Positions 32,975 through 42,526 of a DNA stretch of 64,000 nucleotides are shown here, piece by piece (position 1 is the first letter of the stretch; every line of letters begins with the position of its first letter). Origin of the DNA: Humulus lupulus. Its lineage: Eukaryota > Streptophyta > Magnoliopsida > Rosales > Cannabaceae. Below the pieces are notes generated by a model. That model was not told the DNA's origin. It searched no databases and saw nothing but the letters and a program-made list of their open reading frames with translations. Location: contig NC_084793.1 in assembly GCF_963169125.1 (NCBI RefSeq), forward strand, positions 219,940,652-220,004,651. The letters run 5' to 3'. The position numbers were made by a program, and so were the translations under genes.

Positions 32975-34750
32975 AATTTTCTATTAATTCTAAAGTGTCA
33001 CATTGAAACAAATTCAATTAAATTAGAATTAATTTGTTGCTAATCAATATTTAGGTTTAACTATTATAATGAATCTATACAATTAAGTCCAACTCAGGCA
33101 AATGAGCCTTAACAATTGGGCTTGCATGGAGGAGGGTTGGGTCCAGTATGTCGTTCTCACTACAAATGCCCTCATACTTCCTTACAAGGTCCAAAAGACA
33201 GGAATTTAAACCTTCGTTTTATTAATTGTTATTAATTGATTAGGTCCACTATAGTCATGCAAAACAAATGGGCATTCACAAGTGGAACCACCCACAAGAG
33301 CGGAATTTAAACTTTACATTTTCTAATGGGCCCAAATAAAACCTATCATTTTATGAATATTTTATTTGGCAAAATTCATATATCTAGCAAACATATGTGC
33401 TACTATATGCATATAAGCTCAATTGAAAAAATACCACATATAGTGCAAACACACATGTTATAATTGGATGGTTCAAATACCACATATGAGCAAGTCAATG
33501 AATTTATGCAAAAATACCACAATTTATTTCATTTGCAAAAATACCACAATTAATTTTCTAAAATTTATCAATGAAAATTCAAATTAATTAAATTTTTAAA
33601 AGAAATAAGTCAATTTAAATGAAATTTATCAACAATTAACAATAGTTAATTTAAATTTCATTTATCAACAATAAACTTGGTTTAGGTTAATTTGAATATA
33701 TATATATATATACTGATTTAATTTAAATAGGATTTATCAACAATTAACCATAGTTAATTTAAATCCCATTTATAAAAAAATATTTTATTAATTGGTTAAA
33801 AAATGATATTTTTCAAAATTTAAGCAATTTTAAATTTTAAAATCAATATCTTAACTACTTTTCAAAAAATATATTGTGTTGTTAAAACTATAAACAAATA
33901 TTTTAACCATTTAAAAAAATATTAATAGATATAACAACCCTAAAATATCTCAAAACAATTAAACAAATTCAAATATCCATTAAAATATCTAACTAAGAAA
34001 TTTCAAATTTTAAATAATTTAAATATTAAAAACTATAGAAAAAACAGATAATAATATTTTCAAATAAAGATTTAATAAAAATAACAAGTATTTAAAAGAA
34101 AATATCTTAAATATCTGATATCTTAATTCTAATATTTTAATATATTAAAAGATTTAAAATTAATTTATTAGCCTATTTTTAAATTTGAATTTAAATCTTT
34201 GTAGAAAATATCTAATTTTTAAATATCAAACAACAAAAATATCTTATTTTAAAAAAAAAACAATTTTAAATGATATAATAAATCTGATATTTTTGGGTTT
34301 GTTACAAAAAATAAATTTCAAAATTTTATTTTCTTTAAAAAAAAATATTGGGATGAACAGTACATGTTTCGGGTACTCTTCATTGTGGCTTGGTTGGAGG
34401 GGAGGCATGCGCGCGGTTTGGTCCGGCTGTCGAGGGTGACGCGCTGGTGCGCGTGCGGGTGCTGGGTGACGCGTGAGTGGGTAGCCAAGTAAAAAAATTT
34501 ATGCAATTTTTCAAACCAAAACCATTTTCTAATTCATTTTTACCATGTTTTACACAAAATAAAGTATATGTAAAAAAAATAATTGCATAGAAAACACAAC
34601 AAAATAACCTAAAATTTCTAATAATCACATAAAATTCAATATGCTTCATAAAAACATGAAATCCATCCAATTACTCAAACACATCAAATAATTCAATTTT
34701 TAACATGTTCATGCATTAAAATAAAGATAACCTGAGGCTTTGAGGTCAGT
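32975..34750. other. AT-rich desert with a short GC-rich island
   Basis: No gene. Most of the stretch is A/T homopolymer-rich. A sharp GC-rich island at about 34350-34487 (repeated GCGCG/GTGCG words) stands out. A TA microsatellite lies near 33695-33710. Confidence 0.6.
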
Positions 34751-35596
34751 TGTTGGGAAAACTTATACATGATCTTGTTTATTTTCATGTAGATCTTATA
34801 TTAAATGAATTAATATAAGAAAACCTAAAACAAGTTTCTAAAATTGAATTCAAACAGAAATAATGATAAGAACACTTACATTATACGCAGCGGAATGATA
34901 GAGTCAATCCTTCAGTTTCTCTAACCCTTGTATCCTTTCTGTCGCAGAGTATTACCAAGAAACTAAACTGATCTTCAATTTTCTTCACAGCCTTCCAAAG
35001 TATCCATAGAATCAGCTAGACTACCGAGTTCCCAATATGTAAGCATGGGCTAGTCCGTAGGGTAAGCTGGTAACCAACAAGTCAAAGAACTCAAATAATA
35101 CAATCAGTTAGAATACTAACCACTCAGAATTGAGATTGAATTGACCTATGGTCAACTATATGATATGACTAGAATAGATAATAACGGTATGTTTACTTAT
35201 CTTGTCTACTGTCAATATTGGTTCAGTCCAATGTAACAAATACATCTGATCTTGTCTACTTTGCTAATGTTCTGGAAAGAACATAACACTATGATGTGTA
35301 AGTAGATCATATCGCGAATTGGAAAGTCAGTGTAAATCTTGTACAATGACTAATCTTAGGACTAACTTATGTTTGAACATATAATCATATTTATATTCCA
35401 TTGTGATTACATCACTATAAATATGATTAGCTATATGCTCGGGATTTAATAGAAATTTATATTAAACAAATAATCATGAAAATAAAACATGTGAGCAAAG
35501 TGATTGACCAAGTCAAAAAATGATTTCTATTCTTTTATTGATAATAAATGAGATTACAAAGAAATTGGGTTTTAATTCGGGCATAAAACCCCAACA
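34751..35596 (-). mobile_element. copia-type LTR, 846 bp, probably minus orientation
   Basis: The left end is TGTTGGGAAAA and the right end CATAAAACCCCAACA, giving TGTTGGG/CCCAACA inverted tips. On the minus strand it opens TGTTGGGGTTTTATGCCC, a form common in plant copia LTRs. The flanks (TCAGT and AGTTC) are not a target duplication and no primer site or polypurine tract adjoins it. It is either an old solo LTR with lost duplication or the remnant of a rearranged element. Confidence 0.65.
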
Positions 35597-36330
35597 AGTT
35601 CTTGTTGCTGGTCTTCTCCCAGCTCTCTAATGTTTATACCAGTCATACGTTGCCTGACTGGCCTCAATACAACCTGAGCCTGCTCTGAAGGTATGTTTTC
35701 GTATGTTCCACCACTAGCCACGCTTTCAGCAGTGAAATCTTTGGTGACTTGGTGAGGTTGGAGAAGACAGACTAGATGAAGATTGGTCAGGGTCACCAGA
35801 TACTTGTAGCTTTTCTCATCATCCGTCAGACTATCCAAGATATTTGCTCTATTGACCATATCATGAGTTGGTACTGGTCAATACCATAGACTTGAAGAAT
35901 GGAATTGCACAAGTTAGACAGATGGACATGCGAAAAGAAAGAAATGAAAAGAAGAAATATAGCAGAAGTTTACCTCACTACGTAAATGCCAAATTGTTGG
36001 TGATACTTCCCAAAGTTAGAATTGTAGGTGGTGTCTGTCAAAAAATAGTGACTGTATTGATGGTAGAAAAGGAAGAAACTTGTGTTGTTATACTTCGAGT
36101 TAGACTTGAGAGCGAATAGATAGTTGATCCCATGAGGAGTTGGAACAAGTCATCTCCTTAAATGATAAAGGGTATACAATGCTAATAGCACCATATATCC
36201 GTTCAGGGTGAACTGGAAATGATTGATCTCAAAGTAGTCGGCCACTCCTCGAAAATATTCATGAAGAGGCAATGTAGCCCTAGCCTCAATATTGTACCAT
36301 GACTCAGCACTGAAAGCCATTCTATCTCTT
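35597..36330 (-). pseudogene. Decayed relative of the Tat antisense gene
   Basis: On the minus strand, 36318-36120 reads AFSAESWYNIEARATLPLHE, then YFRGVADYFE and NGYMVLLALYTL, matching the E1 domain at 31040-30850 at most positions. It continues to 35572-35859, where LDSLTDDEKSYKYLVTLTNL then HLVCLLQPHQ matches the start of E2 at about 30560-30450. Stops and frameshifts interrupt it, and the copia LTR at 35596 cuts it off. It is a second copy of the same gene family from another, lost Tat-type element. Confidence 0.75.
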
Positions 36331-36618
36331 TTTCAAATTAATTTTTTTTATATTTTTTTATAAGTTTAGTCTTTTCGTTAAATAATTTTGATGATTGATC
36401 TATGATTAATCAATGGGTTTTATTTATAAGTTATAAATAAAATGAGGTATTGCCTCACTTTCTTCGAAGAAAATAACTTTGTAAAGTTGACCTAGCACCC
36501 ATTGGGGGGCATGAGATCTAGCACGACATCAACCAAATAACCTTGTCCCACAATGCACACACATGTAAATGCTTGAGAGATAAAACGACTACGAAAAGCC
36601 ACTTGTAAGTATGATTGA
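36331..36618. other. Spacer, probably Tat-derived
   Basis: AT-rich, without a gene. ATTGGGGGGCATGAG at 36501-36515 resembles the internal PPT-like tract at 28526, which supports derivation from a related Tat element. Confidence 0.4.
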
Positions 36619-36653
36619 TGTAGCGTCCCAAAACTCCGAATGAGATTTAGTAC

Positions 36654-38085
36654 TGTGGATACCGAAATTATGCTTGAACGAGACCCCCACCTCGTGGCCC
36701 TCGGAGTATAGGCTTGGGATGGAAATAGTCCTCACGCCCCTGCGTCTCGCGCCAAGGCCTCGCAGACGCCACCTCAGCCACGCCCCTGTGTTTCGCGTCA
36801 GGGTCTCACGGACACCGCCCCCTGTGTCTCGCGCCAGGGCCTCGCAAACACTGCCTCAGTTGCGCCCTTGCGTCTTGCGCCAGGGCCTCGCGGACACCGC
36901 TTCGGCCACGCCCCTACGTCTCATGCCAGGGTCTCACGGACACCGCCTCAGCTGCGCCCATGCGTCTCGCGCTAGGGTCTCGCAGACACCGCCTCGGTCG
37001 CACCCCTGTGTCTCGCGCCAGGGTCTAGTGGACACTGCCTCGGCTGTACCCTTGCATCTCACGCCAGGGCCTCGTGGACACCGCCTCAGCCACGCCCCTA
37101 CGTCTCGTGCCAGGGTCTCGCGAACAGTGCCTCGGCCACGCCCCTGCGCCTCGCGCCAGGGCCTCATGGACACCGCCTCGGCCACGCCCCTGCATCTCGT
37201 GCCAGGGCCTCGCGGACATCGCCTCGACCATGCCCCTGCGTCTCGCGCCCCAGAGGTGCCTCGTGAGGTCATCGTGCCTTGGCTACTCGGAAGACGCCTC
37301 GCACACCTGCCTTACCCATCTACCTAGACACAAGGGCCTTGCCTAGCGAGGCCCATCTCGCCTGTCTGACGTGATGTCACTCACGCATAAGGCCATATGT
37401 CATTTTCCAAAGCATCCATATCCAAAGGCATGCCTCGCCATTGGCCCATAAGCCTCGCTATGCGAGACGTCGTGCCTTGTGCTCAAGGGTCCATGCGAGA
37501 CCCCACATCTTGCCAGGATGAAGACCCATGAAAGGCACCTTGCCTCGCCATATCTTCCATGACAACCCATAAGTTCTACAACACTTAACAAAATGCAAGA
37601 AAGTGTAGTGAAAAGGTGTATCTTTGAAATAGGAAAAATAACCATCAGATACAAGGCATTCCCATGAGTATGGGATGTACGACTCTGAGGAGGACAGAGG
37701 CGCGACTCTGACATCTGTGTCTGGCAAGTAGTTGAAGTTCGAGGGGTGGTGGCATGGCCTGCATGTCTCTGACCACAAACAAGCATCGACACCACGATCC
37801 TTTGCTCCACCATGACAGTGTACTCAAGCACCTTCTTGTCCCCTGGGACCACCATGTATCAGAGGCCATTATAGCCAAGCTATAAATAGACCTCCACCCC
37901 TCAAACTAAGGGGTTGGAAAATTCTTGTAATGCCAGGCTATTCAAAGAGAAATATACATGTTTTCTTCCATTACTCTTCTGCAATTTTTCTCTATGTTTT
38001 CATAAATTTTCCTAAGTTCATAAGTTCCTGGCTAAGTCTTTGAATTCTTTGTCCTTAATTCGTTGACGAGTTCTCACCATCAACA
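36654..38085 (+). mobile_element. Solo LTR D, 1432 bp, Tat-type, with perfect AGTAC duplication
   Basis: It starts TGTGGATACCG and ends ACCATCAACA. AGTAC occurs at 36649-36653 and 38086-38090, and removing the insertion rejoins LTR C at the right place. A TATA box, TATAAATA, is at 37881-37888, with a CCTCAAACTAAGGGGTTGG leader after it, as in Tat-lineage LTRs. The front half is a GC-rich 46-bp minisatellite. It has no coding function. Confidence 0.9.
36731..37250. repeat. 46-bp GC-rich minisatellite, about 11 copies
   Basis: The CAGGG(C/T)CTCG core recurs at 36753, 36799, 36835, 36881, 36927, 36973, 37019, 37065, 37111, 37157 and 37203. The spacing is 46 bp except for one 36-bp unit. Because 46 is not a multiple of 3 and the sequence is CpG-rich, long ORFs stay open on both strands (217 codons on plus); these are artefacts of composition. 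Confidence 0.95.
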
Positions 38086-38545
38086 AGTACTTTGATTAGC
38101 GTGTCGAGAGGGAACATGGGGTAATTATGTGAATCGTATTACTATATGGTTGAGTATGCATGTGTATTTGTATCAAATGTGTTTAAAGACCAACTTTTGT
38201 TAAAAAGGGGCATTTTTGTAATTTTGACTTGTTGAGGGTATATTTGTAATTTGTATGTGCTATGTGTGTGAAACCACATTATTATGTGGATATGTGTGAT
38301 TTTTTGGGATGAGTGGATCCTTTCGAGCGGTTTTAGTAGAAAAGTCACAACTAGGATAAATGTCCGGCTTGGGTCGAGCAAAGGGGTATTTTGGGAATTT
38401 CTATAATGGAATTAAGTGGTAGAATAATTATGTTTGATGGATTAGTTTATTAATTTGGATATTAGTGGTGTAATCATGTTGTTAGGCAAAAGACCGAAAT
38501 GCCTTGAGGTTAGCTTTAAGGCTAAGTAAAAGCAAATGGTAAAAT

Positions 38546-40921
38546 TGTAACGACCCAAAATCACTAATAAGGCTTAAGGGCCTTGATTAGCATGCCAGGA
38601 GGGCATAATTGGTTTGGGTGTGATTTAAATGATTATATGGATATGTGAAATGAATGTTTACGAGTATTAATATGCATGTGGGCCCTGTTTAGCTTATAGG
38701 GGCATATTTGTAATTTTTTTCCTGTTGAGGGTATAAATGTGATTATATGTGATAAATTGTTGAGACCACATTATTATGTAGATATATTTGCAGCATATGG
38801 TTCGAGATGGTTCTAGTGGGCGGATTGGCGAAATAGTCATGGCAGGGATTTATACCCGACTCAGGGGAGCCTAGGGGTATTTTCGGGAATTTAGAAAACA
38901 TATTGGGGATTATTAGACATTGGGTAAATAATTGGTGATTAATTGGACAATGGGATTTAAGTGGTAAATATTAGGAATACTCGAGGAATTAGTGGAAATT
39001 GGGAACAATGACTATACCCCTAGATTGAGTTAAGGGTTAGTTTTATTTGGAAGGGTAAAATGGTCTTTTTGTTATTAGAGGATATAACCAGGTTTTATTT
39101 AAGAATATAGGAGAAGGCTGTAGAAATATTGAAGAAAGAAACTGAAAGCTCTCTCTCTCTCTCTAACGATTTCTCCTCACTCTCTCTCTCTTGTGGACTT
39201 GAAGCTAAGAATCCAAGGGGAGCTTAGGCTAAGCTTTGGGGCTGTGATCTTTGAGGAAATTGAAGGAAAATTAAGCTTGAGTTGTGGCTGGAAATCAGAG
39301 GAAAAGTCAGAGTTTTGGAGCTGAGTTAGTGTGAAGATTCAGCTGGAGATTGAGCTCCCAAAGTGAGGTAAGAATTTGGACTTTAATCTCTGAATTTTAA
39401 TGGATTGTTTTTGGTGAACCATAAGTTCTTAAGTATGAGAAATTATGTTGTGTGAGACTGAGTTTATGGAGTAATCATGGCTAGTGAATTAGGATATGTA
39501 TATTCTGTATTGTAGCTAAGCTATTGGGTGATTAAAATGTGTAATTTAGTTATGAATTTGTAGCTGAATTGGTGTTGAATTGAAGGGATAAGTGGGGAAA
39601 ATTCTGGGCAAAGTTTGAGTGTTCTTGGCTGGGAGAAGGAGGAGAAAACCCAGGTTTTCTCTGGGTTCATAGGGCGCGCCGCGACCCAGCCTGGGGGCGT
39701 CGTGGCGCGCGTGGCCCTTCTGGCCTGGGATGCTCTCTGACTTGGGGCAAGTTGCGACTTGCTGAGCCAAGTTGTGACCCGCCTGGGAATTTTGGCCTTG
39801 GAAGTGTTTTAAGAATTATTAGGGCTTGGGGATTCAAACCTAGGTGCTTGGGACAATTTCTACTACCCGGTTTAGTAGACATTGAGGTTCTGGATTCTAC
39901 TCCTAGGTATTTTATTTTCTAATTGGAAGTTGATAGGATTCAATGGCCCTTGTGACTAGGTTTATCGCCAAGGCTTGAGGCTAAGGACCGTGCTCGGAAC
40001 CAGTTCACCTTCTCTACTTGGAATTAAAGGTAAGAAAACTACACCCGTTTGTGTGGCTATGTTGGGGCTAAAGTTCCCCTACATTTGAATGCTATATAAT
40101 TATGATATGCCATGCGAACATGAAATAAAATGGCCTAAGAGTGCTGAGACTGATATTTGCGCACAAGATGCGGCTTGGCCACTGGTAGCTGAGGTTAATT
40201 AAATAATCACTGAGCTTGGCCTAAGCGAGCTGGAGTCAGTGGATTAAACACTGGGCTCGGCCTAAGTGAGCTGGAGACAGTGGGTTAAACAGGGGGTGCG
40301 GCCTAAGGGCGTCGACCTTGAGTATTGTATGATATGTTTACTGTTGTTACTCTGATGATTGTGACACATTGAATACCTGGATGATAAATTATTGATTTGT
40401 CGATTGTTATTACTGATTATGTGAATGTTATGACCTGGTGAATAACTGGTTAATGTCTTGTGAATTATTTGATTATCATTATTGTTTATGCTCTGTATTA
40501 TGGTTTTCTTGTTGGGTCTTGACTCACGGGTGCTACGTGGTGCAGATAAAGGCAAGGGTAAGGTCGATCAACCCTGAGTTGGAGAGCTCTTTGGGCGGGA
40601 TGTACATAGTCAGCTGCTCGTCCGCCATGGCCGAGGGATAGTTCAAGGATAGGAAAACCATAAATGCTTATTTTTCCATTAGAGTGGCTTGTGATTGTAT
40701 AAGTCTTTTGAAATTTTGTAAATCATCCTTAAAATCTTATTTTTGGGATCCCATGTATGAAACGTTTATTTAAATGAAATTTATCTATTTATGAAGAAAA
40801 TCTTTCAACCCTAACTCGATTATGGTTCTAGTGTCACATTTTTAACTAGACGACTTGATTAGCAAGTCTGACACTTTTATAAACACACAGTATAACGGTC
40901 TTGGTTATCCAGGGCGTTACA
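38546..40921 (+). mobile_element. Solo LTR B (Tekay-type), 2376 bp, perfect AAAAT duplication
   Basis: It runs TGTAACGACCC to GGGCGTTACA, flanked by AAAAT at 38541-38545 and 40922-40926. It lies inside LTR C. Landmarks: CT tracts at 39147-39190, GAGGTAAG at about 39365, a GC-rich patch at 39665-39790, GGTAAGAAAACT at about 40029, and TTTTGGGATCC near 40745. Confidence 0.95.
40208..40289. repeat. 41-bp duplication inside LTR B
   Basis: Units 40208-40248 and 40249-40289 share CACTG(A/G)GCT(T/C)GGCCTAAG and the ending AGTGG(A/G)TTAAA. Partial related units lie on both sides (40130-40200 and 40290-40320). Similar CGGCCTAAG repeats sit at the equivalent place in the LTR at 12150-12260. Confidence 0.8.
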
Positions 40922-42526
40922 AAAATGGTCATTTGACCAATTATTAGACAACCTTGGCTAAGTGTTGACAGCCTTTCCCTATACACGTTCAAGACTTCTC
41001 CTTTTCTTCTAGTTTCCTTCTTCTAATTCAACCAAGAACCAGAGCCAAACTTTGAGAATTTGAGGAATTTCTTGGAAGAATTGCGGTGCCTTAAAGGGAT
41101 TAGGAGCTGCTAGCCTCCTCATTAACCAGGGGAATCTCGAAATTCAGAGAGGTAAGCTTATTTTCTTCTCAATTTTCAAGCTCATCTTGTGTTCTTAGTT
41201 TTGGGGGTTTATAGTTCAATTTCGAAAATGATGGCGATGGATTGTTTTGGGTGCTAGATTAAGGATAGAAATCACTTAAGCTACTGAAGTGAAGCTTGAA
41301 TTTGGATTGAAATCCAAGAATTGAGTTTAATTTAGGATTGGATAAAAGATTGGGTTTGGAACCCTAAATTTACAATTTGTAGTTTTTATGTGTAATTTGG
41401 AGGTCTTTATGTTGTATATTATCTGTACAATTTGTGTTGGGGTCAAAAACCATGTTTGAAAGTAGTTTAAATTGATTTGAGTTGAATTTTGTAGTTGGGT
41501 TTATGTTGTATATTATCTGTACAATTTGCTCTCTGACCTGAGTCGGTCAACCGGCCAAGGGCACCCAGTTGACCGCCCTGTAGTTTGTGGTCGACTAAGG
41601 TTTTTAGCGACCCAGTCGACCAGCCTGTGCCAATCATTCAACCGGGTCTAGGACATAATCATGCACGTTTAAAGAGTATCTGGGGCCTAGAAAGGTCTAT
41701 AGAAAGGTTTTGATGGGTTTTAGTTTATGAGAAACTAAACCTACATTATAATGTTGTGACTGGGGTTTCCGCAGGAAAGGATCACACTCGAGGTCGTTCA
41801 ATCTTCAGCACGAGACTAAAGGTAAGAAAACTGGCACATGCACCTAGATTTGGGCATTGGCCCTGATATCTGAATGCGGTTATAACCGCGCATTGAATTT
41901 GTTTAGGGTTACGTACTAATGTTTTGTAATTGTACATGTTGCATTTGATTGCGTTATATTTATCTATGGTTGATCGGCATGGGCCGTATTCAGAAATAAG
42001 CATGCAGAATGAAGGTCATGATGGTAGGGCCACCAAAAGGGTGTTGTACCCACTCGCTCAGCGCAGGCTGTGTAAATGATTTATAAGCTTAAATGAGTTG
42101 ATTATTACTTGTAAAACATGTTGTTTGTTGTTTATGCTTAATTTGATATTGGATGCCATTTGGTTTTCTTAGTGGCCCTTGGCTCATGGGTGCTCTATGG
42201 TGCAAGTAAGGGCAAGGGAAAATTTGACCAGTCATGAGTTCGAGGGCGTTGGAGCAACGCTTACATGTTCGGCCTACTCGGCCGTCAAGGTCGGGGTTTC
42301 TGAAGGACTTAGGAGGAAAAAGTTCATTTTTGTCTCTTAGGCTGACTATATTTGTAAACCCTGGTTGTAATTATGTTTTGATTTAAAATCTTTTTGGGAT
42401 CCTTGTAAACGTTTAAAGTTTTAATGAAAAGTTTAATCCTTTCGACCAAATGACTTGCTTAACAAATTAAGCACCATTTTAAACACACAGTGTAACGGTA
42501 CTACAATAGCAGGGCATTACAATTAA

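Larger units (their letters stand above)
36619..42521 (+). mobile_element. Solo LTR C (Tekay-type) split by two later insertions
   Basis: It starts TGTAGCGTCCC (36619) and ends GGGCATTACA (42521). The parts are 36619-36653, 38086-38545 and 40922-42521, about 2.09 kb once the two insertions and their duplications are removed. Flanks ATTGA (36614-36618) and ATTAA (42522-42526) form a 4-of-5 target duplication. The landmarks of this LTR family are all present: GAGAGGTAAG near 41148, GGTAAGAAAACTGG near 41820, GGGTGCTCTATGGTGCA and TTTTTGGGATCC. It contains no internal domain. Confidence 0.85.

Noticed and set aside
34751..35596. This LTR as the 5' LTR of the truncated copia at 17.8-20.7 kb
   Set aside because: Orientation would fit, but there is no primer-binding site inside it and about 2.4 kb of unrelated AT-rich DNA would separate it from gag even after removing the Tat element.
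36674..37327. 217-codon Arg/Pro-rich ORF (and 112-codon antisense ORF)
   Set aside because: Both lie wholly in the 46-bp minisatellite of LTR D. The open frames follow from GC-rich composition and a period not divisible by three.
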